DNA of 64,000 nucleotides from Acanthaster planci. Its lineage: Eukaryota; Echinodermata; Asteroidea; Valvatida; Acanthasteridae. How positions within the stretch are numbered: the stretch's first letter is position 1; every line of letters starts with the position of its first letter. Below are positions 1 to 10,114 of this stretch, piece by piece. Position numbers and translations under genes: made by a program. The DNA lies in the NCBI RefSeq assembly GCF_001949145.1, contig NW_019091461.1, positions 682,001 to 746,000 on the forward strand. Reading direction: 5' to 3'. Below the pieces are notes generated by a model. That model worked only from the letters and a program-made list of their open reading frames with translations, made no database searches and was not told the DNA's origin.

Positions 1-585
1 GAATATCCTGGAATAAAATGCTGTGTCAGCGTGTGTTGCTACTCTACAAGTTACAACACCACGCTTAAATTGGTAAATCACGCCATTTTGGTGAACGCTG
101 ATCCTCAGTGAAGTCCTACACCACACGCTCCACATAATGCCGTGGCGTCTTAACCACACGGACAGGACAACACATGAGCACACAGTACACGGACATGTAC
201 TGTACATTGTACATGTACATTCAACCGGGAATACACATGTACTGTTCATGCAGGCCTACATGTACTGTACAATGTACATGTACACTGTACTCACCCAACT
301 TCCTTGCGTGATGTGCGTTGTCTTCGCCATCCCAATTTGTACCGTGTAATATCACTAAAACGTGGGGAAATCTAGGTCTTCAACTTGTCACCATGTCTCC
401 AGTGAGGAATACAGCATCGACACGCCACTTCGTTGTAAAAGTTTTTGACCAAAGTTTCTTCTATTTACTGTTCACTTAAAATGAATCGCTAAATCGCGGC
501 GCGCCGTTTCTAGGGGCTAACGATGTTGTGTACGGAAGTAAACTACGCGTCGTCAGTGTCGGCATGAATATGGATATCTTAATGA
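1..585. other. 5' flank, no gene seen
   Basis: No exon-like stretch is visible here. The only structured part is the TGTACATG-type tract listed separately. A CCAAT box lies at the far right, near 593. Confidence 0.5.
186..290. repeat. TGTACATG palindromic tract
   Basis: This is a dense run of overlapping TGTACA, ACATGT and CATGTACATG words. It includes two near-copies of a ~30-bp stretch, so the tract is both tandem and self-complementary. The same motif recurs across the PRKAR2 introns between about 36 and 51 kb. Confidence 0.8.
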
Positions 586-758
586 TCGCAGCACCAATCA
601 AAAGATCAGATGGGAAAAAATAGGCGGGGCCCTGCTAATAAAAGAGCGCACGCGCATTAGCAATAAACTTTCTGGCCTATTAAAACAAGATGGCGTACCG
701 ACAAAAGTGACAGAGTGCCTTTGGGTAAAAATGTAGATTTAAATCGCCATTGTAATTT
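586..758 (+). promoter_or_regulatory. Probable promoter and first untranslated exon of the IHO1-like gene
   Basis: The stretch carries a CCAAT box (near 593), a GC box (GGCGGGGCC near 622) and an ATG in a YY1-like context (AAGATGGCG near 688). It ends in a candidate splice donor, T|GTAAGG, at 759. That donor would pair with the acceptor at 1287-1288, making a non-coding first exon. The core-promoter position is inferred; no TATA box stands out. Confidence 0.35.
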
Positions 759-897
759 GTAAGGTTTATGTTTTGTTCTCAGATGAATTATGATTCAGTT
801 TAGTCTTTTTCTAAATTGTTTAAGGAAAGAATGTTTTGGGAGGATTTTGTGAGTGAAAGTATTAAAAGTATTTAGAACTGATGAAACTGTCGGCGTG

Positions 898-955
898 ATG
901 TCGTCTGCTTTTTGCGAAACAGCAGCCGTTTCGCTGCTGCCAGAGCAGACGACAT
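898..955. repeat. Nested palindrome
   Basis: Two perfect 12-bp arms (ATGTCGTCTGCT and its complement, 898-909 and 944-955) enclose a second perfect 7-bp stem (GCGAAAC/GTTTCGC, 914-934). It sits in the putative 5' UTR intron of the IHO1-like gene. It could be a tiny foldback element or a structured RNA segment. Confidence 0.75.
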
Positions 956-1288
956 AATAAAGTAAACATAAAGGAGGCCAGAAATTTCATAATTTCGTCT
1001 CCATGCCATTAACATTAGGGTTTGAGTTACTCAAGCTAGCTTTGCCTCACGTTGCTGCTTGTTTAAGTGTCAGCATCCTTTCTTGTGGGCAATGGAGAGG
1101 GTGAAAAACTGTCGGTTTTGAACAAAAATCCATTTTGCCCATCCCCATGCCCCATCTTAAGACTAGATATGCCACTGTCCAGAGGTGATGCATTAGGCCT
1201 ATGTGCTGTTTGTTTCGTTGCAAATTTAGATTGTAATATGAAAGAAGAGGTTTTTTCCTTTTGTGAAACAGTCATTTTTTAATTACAG

Positions 1289-1379
1289 GATTTTCCCAGG
1301 GTAGGAACTTGACAGGAACTTGACAACTTGAGTATAGGAACTTGACAGTTGGAAAAGTGTAGAGTCGCTGAATTTCAGG
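1289..1379 (+). other. 5' UTR segment of the IHO1-like gene
   Basis: A pyrimidine-rich tract and ATTACAG acceptor end at 1288, and the first in-frame ATG is at 1380. Within the UTR the 11-mer AGGAACTTGAC occurs three times (1303, 1314 and 1336). UTR status is inferred from splice signals only. Confidence 0.4.
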
Positions 1380-1429
1380 ATGTTTAATAATCAGCTAGGT
1401 ACCAAGGACCTTTACAGTACCAATCCATC
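1380..1429 (+). CDS. IHO1: IHO1-like, coding exon 1
   Basis: Encodes the first 16 residues plus two bases of the next codon. The donor is GTAAGT. The ATG was chosen because the peptide resembles the human N terminus and the phase joins exon 2 correctly. Confidence 0.7.
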
Positions 1430-4400
1430 GTAAGTTACATTTTTTGGTTAATTAGATCCTTTGCTTGTGATTTGGCATTGATTTAGAAATGATCGTTTCT
1501 TTCTACGCTGTGTCTTCCTTTTAAAAGTATCTTTACTATAACAGTAATTTCATAACCAAACAAGTATCAATAAGTTTGAAGAAATATTGCATTTTGTATT
1601 TCTCTTGTAAAGGAAAAAATGTCATCACAATTTAAGAAACCTGATTTTTTTTTATTATGTGTCTTGAATTCAATTATTTGGTTTTTTATAAAATTCTCAG
1701 CAAAAATTGGGTGATTGAACATTTTTAGTCAGTTTTTGCAGCGGTCAGGGTTGCGCAGTGACTATGAAGACTCAGCGTTCAACTCCTCACTGAGCCAAAG
1801 CAACTCACAGATAATGAGCTCACAGGTGGACAACTCCCAATCCAGCTCATTTGACATGTTCTCTCAGATGATGTCTCAACAACAGGGCTTCTCACAGCAA
1901 ACAGAAGTACTTGAATTTTTCACTGTTATGTCTCTGTTCTTGTACTGTGAATCTCTCCTTAGGTTGGGGGACAGTTTGTTCAATTTGAGGAGTTTTGCAT
2001 TGTGTGACATTTTATAGAGTTCATCTTTTAAATAAAATAAATTTCATTAAGTTTATTTACATGTACCACGTTTATTGTCAAATTAATTTCTATTGTTTCC
2101 ATATGTGTTTGTTGCAGTGACTCGTAGTTATGAACATTTACTGAGAAGAAATATCAGAAATTGTTATGGATTTCAACATTATCGAGGAGTTCACATTTGA
2201 CAGATGTTAAATGAAAAAGTGTGCTCTTGTCCTTGGATACTGTAGGTGTAATGGAAACAGAAAAGCACAAATGAAGATGGAGAAATCATCAATTTTGCAA
2301 GATCAGAGCTTTGTTTATTCTAATGGTTAATACATATCATTTAATCCCTACATTGAAATTATTCAGGTTAAACAGATATGTTTTGACCAAGTGTTGACTT
2401 TTTGCAATATTTCAATTTGAAATTGAGGTTTAATTATTTTCTTCAGAATTCAAATAACCCACAGAGATTCTACATGAAGTATATGTCAAAGGCCCCCCTG
2501 TTCAACAAGGAACCTGACAAAAATTCCTCCTCAAGAAAGAAAAGCTTTCAGGAACAACTAGACAGCAACAAACAGAAGGCCAAAGAAAGTGATGAAAGGT
2601 ACACCAACAATTGAAATCAAGAACCATTTTTTATTTTGAGACTCTTTCTTCATAACTTTCACCTCCTACTGAATTAATTAAAGATTGCACATGCGCGTAG
2701 CTAGCACCCAGTTGTATTGGAAAAAAAATGAAATCAGCCACTTTCCTGTATGCGGTGGGAATAGATCACACATGCCAACTAAATCCAATTTCAAAGTTCC
2801 ATCCAAATTTTGGAAAAAAAAGTTATGAATTATGACATTTGAAATAGTTTAGGAATGTTGAAAAATGCCTTTGAAGTCATTAAAGGGGAATTCATCACAA
2901 ATTGCAGCATTTACATATGCACATGTTGTTCGTCCTGTCTTTCTCAATATAGTTACATATTTACCGTCTTCATAAATATCAACATGTCAGTGCTCTGAGA
3001 AGATATATGCCCTTCCCTTCATGATATAAATTCCAAGCAACTATTGTACTGTTTCTCATCACGCTATATTTTAAACTTACAGTGTTCTGTTATCATTATC
3101 TTTATTTACTTTTTCAGGGACTTAATCAACACCTTTATCAATCTTGTCAAGGAGTGCACTGAGGAAGTCAAGTCAGCTGCCACAGACATCAGGAAGGACG
3201 TGGACAAAAATCTCTCGGAGTCCGCCAGCCAGTTTGGCAGCCTCATTCAGAAAAGTAGGTCAGGCGGACAATGAAAGTGCCTCGATTTCGACACCTGTTC
3301 ACGTGCAATGACGAAGCACTTGTGCAGGCATTGTCGTCGTCGCCACTGAACATTCACGAGCAAATCACATCCTCTCATAACATGCTGTGGCATTGCTTAT
3401 GGTTTGCTTAATTCCATGCACACCCCCTTTTAGTGAATGCTGACTCCCTTGGTTTTTTTGTCTACGTGCTCTCTTGCAGTCAATGAAGACTTGAAGCATT
3501 ATCACAACACACTGTTAGGTGCAGTGAAAGCCAGAGAAGACCAGAAGACTACTCTTGACTCAATGCAAAGGGACCTTACAGCTGTACGAAATCTCCTTGA
3601 AACCTCTCCATAAGTCATTTCAACTTAATGACATCCTAGCTTTTATGCAGTGGATTTTGACCCCCAAAGTTTTTTCACACTTGATTTTTGTGAGTCCGTT
3701 CTGTAAGTTCAGTATATTTCTAAAACCCTTTTTTGTTGAGCACAAATTTTACGGACGGGTTGGCAAATGTTCTTGAATTTCCTTTTTATTTGTTAACAAC
3801 CAGTCATATGCTCTAAAAATTGAACACCGGACAAGGTCTTCAGTGTGGAAAGTCATTGGAAGCACTTTGAATTCACTGCATTAAGGTTTCTTTGATACTC
3901 ATTTGTAGAAGGATGCCAAAATTGAAGTCCTTGAGGCACAGCTGGCTGCAGCCGATCAACAGCGTGATGACAGAGTGGTCAGCTCCCTGGTAGAAGCTTA
4001 CACAGAGCAGCAGAAGAAGAACCGGGAGCAGATGGATAAGATGCAGGCAGAGCAGGAGGCATTCTGCAAGACTCAGCTAGCCAGCCTACAGCTGGACCAG
4101 CAGAAGTACATACAGAGATTGGAATCTGAGAGGGGGGCTGCAAAAGCTAGAGAGCCCCAAATGGCCATGGCTCGAGGAGATGACCATGGCAGTCGGCAGG
4201 CTGGGGTCAGCCTGATCCCATCTGTCACTGAGACTGGTCATCGACCACGTTCTTGGCAAGGTTGGCCTCAGTATCAGCAGATTGGATACAATGACCAGGT
4301 GATGAGAAGCTATCATGAGAATCCAGGCTATCAGGTGATTCCACTGCATTCTCAACCAAATAATGTCAGCATTGGCCCCGTTGTCATCCCAACCAGTGTA

Positions 4401-7400
4401 TCATCTAGTAACCACGGCAACTGCATCTCACTCACCCCCACATCAGTTGCACTGTCAGTACCACACCTCCAAAACAGGGAGACATACCTACCAACAACTA
4501 ACCAGTGCTATCAAGGGCACAATACCCATGACCAATCTTCAGTGAACCAACAAATAGGACCGGACATTCCATACCTGCAGACAGGCAGTAGCTCCAGCCA
4601 AGAAAACAGGCAATCAGGGCCTATCCTTCAGTGGGGAAATCAAGCTGCTCTGCCCTTGTTGTCTCCAACAGATGCTTCAAACCAGCATGGACCTTGGAAC
4701 AAGTTGAAGCCATCTCCAGTGGCAGCCATTGCCCCTCAGGTAAAGCCCAGAGAAATTGTACCCCCATCACAACAACAGTGCAGTGATGAAAGCACAGAGG
4801 AAGCGATAATAAATGAGACTCCCCAGGCAGTAGCTACAAAGAGAAAGAAAGGACAAAAGCGATATCAAGTGGCTGTTAAGACCAGAAAGCAGTCCTCCAG
4901 ACTGAAAAGCAAGCAGGGGAGCAAACCATGCAACAGGAGGACCAGTATGGGACTTGACCAAGAAAATCAGGTCATGCGTGAACAGCATGGCAAACAAAGA
5001 GGTGTGACGGTCCCTAGTGTGGATACAGTACAACCCCTGCAGATCAAGAAACTCCATCATCTATTGGAAAGGGAGGAAGATGTTTATGAGTTCAAGGAAC
5101 AAAGAGGAAAAACAGTCTCTAATGCCAAACACAAACCACAGGGGAATCAAGATAAGAGAATTCAACAGATTTGGCCCTCAAGGGACAGAGCTGGGAAGGA
5201 TGTACAAAGTAACAAGAACCCTTCAACAGTGCAAAGACACCTCAAGGAACAAAGCCAGAAGGTCCTCCACCCTGTACCCAAACATCCAATGCATTCCCAA
5301 GCAGTCGATCCTCTACCAAGAACAACAAAGAGGGACGTCTGCTCGCATACAGACTCCGACAAGGAAGCTGTGTCCGCCATCAGTAACAAGACCAAGGCAA
5401 AGGGAAAGGAAAAATCCTGTGTGAAGAGAAATATGTCATCAGAGGATGGCATATTCTCACAGTCAAGAATAAGCACCTGCACCAAGAGTCGGGACCTCAG
5501 AGGCGATGGCGCAAGATCATCAGTTGATGATCCTAAAGTCCAGAGGGAGAATGTGAAGATATCTGATGTCACGGTCGATGGAAACAGCTCTGACCAGGAG
5601 GAAGATGAGAGTCAAAGTCCAGATGAGGATGCAAGTCAGGAACTTTCATCTGAATATGAAACCAAGGAAGACAGTGAAGAACAAGCCAGGGAGCTGATTA
5701 AAATCCAAAGAAAAAACAAACAACCGGCCAAAAGGAAACAGCTAGGTAAAACTATGCTTTGTTTCAAATTGATAATAACATTAATTGTGAAAGACCAGAG
5801 TTCATTTCGCTCAGACTTGACTTTGAAAACAGACAGTTCATAAATCACAGTTTTTCTCTATTAATCAAAGTGTATTTTTTTCATTGTGGACAATTTGGTA
5901 AATCTTTCCCAACCATCTATTGCAAAGTTATAGCTACTATTTTCTATCTGTAAAGGCAGAGCACCAACAAAGTTGAAGGTGTGAGAGATGTGTTACATTT
6001 TGACGGAACAAACTGATCAACTTTATTACATAGGCATGCTTGCCAGCTCTCCCGAACAGCATTACGTTAGCCAGCTGGATACCATGCCATCCTACTCGGA
6101 CCAGGAGGACAGCTCAGAAGAAATGATTTTCTCCTTGAAACTACCTGACTCCCCTTGTGAGTTCAAGGTTGAGTTGTGTTGATCCATTATTCCGCCTGCA
6201 TAGATATTTCAAACCGACAACTTATTCACAATGTGCAGTTGATGCAGTAAAATTGTAACATAGCTGATGAGTATTTTGATACAACTGCCATATCACAGTG
6301 GAGATCATCTCAGAAGGACAGGAAGCATACTGGAGAAGAGATTAACCATCAAACTATTACCTTTATGGCATGGACATCGGTCCATTATCTCGGGCTCTTC
6401 CTTTATCCAACATTTTTGTTTTCAACAAATCAATTACCATAGACTTATAGAAATCTGCTTACTAACCTGTTCCTAGTTTTACGGAAGGCTGGCCATAACC
6501 AGACCGAAAACCCTCGGGAGAGAGAAGAGCAAGTTGTTCCCATGGTCAGGCGCTTTGACATCCTAAGTACCCCATACATCCAGGTGAACCGTGAGCGGGA
6601 CACCGACAATGAATCAACAGGGACTGCTTACTCGGTCAGTGTAAGTTGTGACACAGAGCCAGTGGTATTGATGCATTGATTTTTAACAAATACTTCCTGT
6701 ATAAATACCCCCCATCTCATTGAAAGTCCACATTGTGTGCATAATTAGGCGAGAGTGGCTGGCCAACTCTCAGATGTTGATACACTGATCAGGATCACAA
6801 AATCATGACACCGAATACTACTGACTTGTCATTCCTCTGCCTCTGCCTTAGCCCCTAGTTTTTTAAAATGTCTCCTCTTGCTATCCGAGGAGAATATGGA
6901 CACACTCAGTGTTATCACTGAAAAAGAAAGTGCAATAGGATGATTTGCTGGCTGGTTTAATATATCCAGAGAGTTGAAAAGTATCTCCTCTTGAGAACAC
7001 AAGTGCCAAGAATTTGAAGTCTTAAATTTATTTACTGTAGGTTGCAACAGCAACATTTCTAGTACTGGTTGTTGGCTTTGGGCTTGTTGATTCCCCAGGT
7101 GAATGCAGGCCGTAAACTGAGCAGGCATGCGGAGAGGAAACGACGGCTGAGTCATTACTCGGGATCCTCCTCCTCGGCGGCTATGTTAGAGATCACTAAC
7201 TGCCTGAGACTGCAGCATCATAAGATCAGGCGAGTCTCCTCTTGCTGTTAGGAGCTCGGTATACCCCCTCTGTTGTTATTTGCTGTCGTAGCTTCATTAA
7301 AAGATTGTCAATTTGCTTCTGCCTTTGAAACCAATATTGTGGCTTGATTTTGTGGGCAGAAATTGTGCTTTTCTGAGGACATAACCCTCGAAAATAACCC

Positions 7401-7655
7401 ATCCACACTCCTCTTTGAGAATGAATTTCAGTTTCAAACCCCCCCCACCTTCTGTACATTGTTCTTTTTTTTTCTTTAAATATTTTTACATTGTTAGTAG
7501 CGTTGTTTGTTCATTTGTTTTTTATTTGCAGAAATACTAGATCCTCATTTTCCAATTTCTCTCCAGGAGATACCAAGAAACAACATTTCAAAGATGAAAA
7601 CGATTTCAGAAAAAAAGTCAGGTTGAAAAAGAAAGTGATTGAAACTGTCACTTAA
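1380..7655 (+). CDS. IHO1: IHO1/CCDC36-like meiotic protein (whole gene, 11 coding exons)
   Basis: Vertebrate IHO1 binds HORMAD1 on unsynapsed chromosome axes and recruits the machinery needed for SPO11 double-strand breaks; it belongs to the Mer2/Rec15 group. The joined exons read without a stop for 999 codons, and every junction keeps phase. The start MFNNQLGTKDLYS resembles human MNFNVWNIKEMLS and is followed by a Ser/Gln-rich stretch. Residues 84-95 (FYMKYMSKAPLF) match human FTKYQTKPQLF. FQEQLDSNKQKAKESDER then LINTFINLVKE (110-138) match human LLEQFEEKKKRAKDK then LYNFVSNVRE. Residues about 128-265 look coiled-coil. The remainder is long, polar and probably disordered, with an acidic patch near 770-800. 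It is larger than the human protein (about 595 residues) because of one 1.8-kb exon. The identity rests on remembered human sequence; the order of motifs makes it likely. Confidence 0.8.
1729..1906 (+). CDS. IHO1: IHO1-like, coding exon 2
   Basis: The acceptor TTTTTAG was chosen over the nearby TTTGCAG because only the first restores phase after exon 1. It encodes the Ser/Asn/Gln-rich stretch (SSLSQSNSQIMSSQVDNSQ) that parallels human SSLSDSQFLFGSQFCPENSE. The donor is GTACTT, phase 0. Confidence 0.75.
2447..2598 (+). CDS. IHO1: IHO1-like, coding exon 3
   Basis: Carries the most recognisable family block: FYMKYMSKAPLF, then a Lys/Glu-rich helix start. The acceptor is TTTTCTTCAG and the donor AG|GTACAC. 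Confidence 0.8.
3118..3254 (+). CDS. IHO1: IHO1-like, coding exon 4
   Basis: Encodes LINTFINLVKECTEEVKSAA and following helix residues, the start of the coiled coil. The acceptor is ACTTTTTCAG and the donor GTAGGT. Confidence 0.8.
3480..3583 (+). CDS. IHO1: IHO1-like, coding exon 5
   Basis: Continues the coiled coil (INEDLKHYHNTLLGAVKARE). The acceptor is CTCTTGCAG and the donor GTACGA, phase 0. Confidence 0.75.
3909..5745 (+). CDS. IHO1: IHO1-like, coding exon 6 (large)
   Basis: Begins with the last part of the coiled coil (AKIEVLEAQLAAADQQRDDR and a Glu/Gln-rich helix). About 500 residues of low-complexity polar sequence follow, with many Lys/Arg/Ser and a final acidic Asp/Glu segment. 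The donor is AG|GTAAAA. The exon explains the protein's large size compared with mammals. Confidence 0.85.
6034..6156 (+). CDS. IHO1: IHO1-like, coding exon 7
   Basis: Encodes a Ser/acidic segment (SYSDQEDSSEEMIFSLKLPD). The acceptor ATTACATAG restores phase directly from exon 6, and the donor is GTGAGT. Confidence 0.7.
6477..6640 (+). CDS. IHO1: IHO1-like, coding exon 8
   Basis: Open in the required phase only. Encodes a charged stretch (RREREEQ-like, then RRFDILSTPYIQVNRERD). The acceptor is GTTCCTAG and the donor GTAAGT. Confidence 0.7.
7099..7229 (+). CDS. IHO1: IHO1-like, coding exon 9 (GC donor)
   Basis: Encodes a basic Ser-rich stretch (VNAGRKLSRHAERKRRLSHY). No GT donor fits, but CAG|GCGAGT matches the GC-AG class and is exactly in phase with a well-formed exon downstream. 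If the intron is retained, translation stops seven codons later, at 7249-7251. Confidence 0.6.
7532..7655 (+). CDS. IHO1: IHO1-like, last coding exon
   Basis: A strong pyrimidine tract and TTTGCAG precede it. The frame dictated by exon 9 stays open for 41 codons and gives a basic C terminus (FRKKVRLKKKVIETVT). The total coding length becomes exactly 3000 bases. Confidence 0.6.
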
Positions 7656-8572
7656 TTTAATGTGCTATAACAATAGAATAGAAGCTTTCAATCCATTTGT
7701 GGACAGTAAATAATAGGCTCCCATTTCAGACTGCATTTATACAAAGGAGTCGGAAAATAATTACATTAAAGTTACTGTTTACAATTCAGAAAATTCATAT
7801 CTAAATTGAGTGTTTCGGTTTACTTTCTTAAATACAGTCGTATATTACAATCGTCTTATTTTACATGTTCCACATGACCTTGACAATTTCAATTTCAAAT
7901 TAAAATGTTTTAAAAAAGTAGGTATATTTTTGAACAGAGTTTACCATATTTCATTACTTTCAATTGTCCAGTTTTTACATCTCAGTTTTGGAGTTCATGA
8001 CATTTACCAGTATGCTTTTTTGAATACATGTGAAAGTATTTCGGATTTTAAGTATATGCCAAGTTTTGACAGTTGTCATTTGCATGGATTATTCGTTGTG
8101 CACATTTTGAATGTTGTTTTGCCTGTTTTCAAACCACTGATGAACACGTGTATGATGTCGGTGATACTACCAATCAATTTGGTTCACTGTTTTCATTTAT
8201 TGTCATTTGAGATTTAAAATAAAAGAACATGAAGTATTAGTTACATAATGTTTATACTTTTATGCAATTTATGGAGTACATATAAGCAACTAACTCGTTG
8301 CGCCAGAAAAGATTGCAAATTTTATAACTTTGCAGAAGTTTCAAGTTCGATCTTGAAGCTCCAGATGTTCTTGTCTCTCCATTCCAAAATAGTTTACAGT
8401 GCAGTGCTTTACTTGCATCTAATTTGATAAAAACATGTAATTTGGTTATAGTAGAATGATATCTACGAGTTATTTATGTTGTACAACCACGCCTACAGTT
8501 TATTAAAGTGAATAAAGAGGGTGCCATTAATGCGTTGTACACATGCAGTCACAGGACGCGTACATCTACAAT
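7656..8572 (+). other. 3' UTR and downstream flank of the IHO1-like gene
   Basis: AT-rich sequence without coding signs. Candidate polyadenylation signals AATAAA lie at 8218-8223 and 8511-8516. Confidence 0.5.
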
Positions 8573-8640
8573 ACGGGCGTTTCACAATAGTGTGCCTCCA
8601 AGAGTTTGTAACGCGTTGACCAATCACAGTGCGCGAAATT
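8573..8640. repeat. Foldback-family half element
   Basis: A single arm reading GGGCGTTTCACAATAG, then CCTCCAAGAGTTTGTAACGC and CCAATCAC..GCGCGAAA. The same arm occurs three times at 52.69-52.90 kb, once as an inverted pair. Confidence 0.75.
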
Positions 8641-9871
8641 GAGAGTGGCATATCCAGGGAGATTTACACTGCAACAGACATTTGAACTTCACAATTTCAA
8701 CGTATACTAGGAGGGCGTAGACAACTGTCTTTGCATTCTCATTTAAGGGTGTAGCTTTTTCTGGTAGTTTGTTGCTTAGAATTTACAAATGATCAAACAA
8801 ATTGAAAGACTCCTCAACAATGATGAGTCTATGGTTGTACTGATCTTGGCATGGAGGTAGGAAACTATGGATTTACATTGGAGTTGCCACTAGGGTGCTC
8901 CTGTTTTTTTTCCTGAATAATTTGCAACCACTTTACGTTCCAGTTAAATCTCACCATCAAACACCTCTCTCGAAAAACCGGAAACACAACTTCGCAAGTA
9001 GAGAGTAATACAAACTTTAATATATACATTTTTTTCAGTTGTGAAAAAGGTCTACACAGAATACTGGACCTGAAAGACAAAGTGCTATTTTGTTCATTTT
9101 TACTCTCAGGTTTTATATTGAGCAATCTGCAAGTTTAAGCCTTGTTTTATATGTTATCAGTAGCTCACATTGTTTTATTTTTACTAAACAAAAGTCCTAA
9201 TGCTTTGAAGCCCGAACTTTTAACTTTACTAAAGAATGTCAACTAAAAGTAAAAATGACCGTTCGTTTTATGGTTGAAATAATTATATGTATGTAGCATT
9301 TGCCTATTAAATTGTGCTAAAAAGTACACTTAGAGACACATAGTAAAAATCTAAACGATTTGGAAACGGAACCTTGGCCGAGGTCAATCGTTTGTTTTCT
9401 TGCTGACGCGTAGCCATCGTTATCATTTTTCCCGATGAATGTTGATTGCTACTGGGCCTGCTCAGAATTTGTTATCCTCTTTGAGATCTGTCAAACTGAA
9501 ATGTAGAGAATTATAATTAATCAGAAAGACAGATTCTCGGTCAGAATATTTGACGCTGATGTCTTTAGGATGTGCTTCTTGGCAATATTTGGTCCATGAA
9601 AAAAGCATTAAAACTACTTTGAATAAAAGTTGTACAAAACACATATACGATAAGGCCAAGAAGATTTGAAGTTGTGTTTTAGCGACGTTGTAAATTACCC
9701 GAACGACCCCATCAATGTGAAAAACAACAAAGAGTATAGGCCTATTGAACTTGTGATACATGGGATTCGTGTCTCATTGCAGCTAATTTAAAAACGCAAA
9801 ACGGGGAGAAATATTACCAACAATAAATAAATAATATTTAAAGTATCACCTTCTAACTAGTGCCACATCGC
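8641..9871. other. Intergenic space between convergent genes
   Basis: AT-rich, with no supported exon. It probably includes the 3' UTR of the minus-strand peptide gene: a complement of AATAAA occurs near 9172. A weak exon-like stretch at 8780-8856 was considered and rejected. Confidence 0.45.
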
Positions 9872-10114
9872 CTAAGCTTTCGATGCCTTCTTGACCCGGA
9901 TTTGTTTCCCTCCTGGTAGTCCTCGCTTGTACATCTCCGGATCCTCGACCATTCTCCTGTAGCGCTTCATCCTGGGAGCCCGACGGAACGGATCGGATCG
10001 TCGGCTCTTGAGCCGCATGCCCAGGTCGGCCGGGTTAATCAGGCCGGCGTGGGGCACGGCGCGGCGGGCGCGGCTGTCGGCCACCGCTGGGGAATGTTTG
10101 TCTGGGGCTTGTGC
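9872..10114 (-). CDS. Secreted peptide precursor, exon 2
   Basis: The acceptor CATTCACAG opens an 80-codon frame to a TAG. The exon is GC-rich against an AT-rich background and carries all the basic cleavage sites. It ends VKKASKA. Confidence 0.7.
   Translation of the reverse strand, partial: AQAPDKHSPAVADSRARRAVPHAGLINPADLGMRLKSRRSDPFRRAPRMKRYRRMVEDPEMYKRGLPGGKQIRVKKASKA

Noticed and set aside
5956-5978. A 23-base candidate exon between IHO1-like exons 6 and 7
   Set aside because: Including it breaks the phase of exon 7, whereas exon 6 joins exon 7 directly in frame.
8780-8856. Exon-like stretch NLQMIKQIERLLNNDESMVV then LILAWR with acceptor and GTAGGA donor, faintly like the DCUN1D start of the neddylation ligase fold
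   Set aside because: Only about six positions agree and no other DCUN1D exon was found downstream on the plus strand; likely chance.
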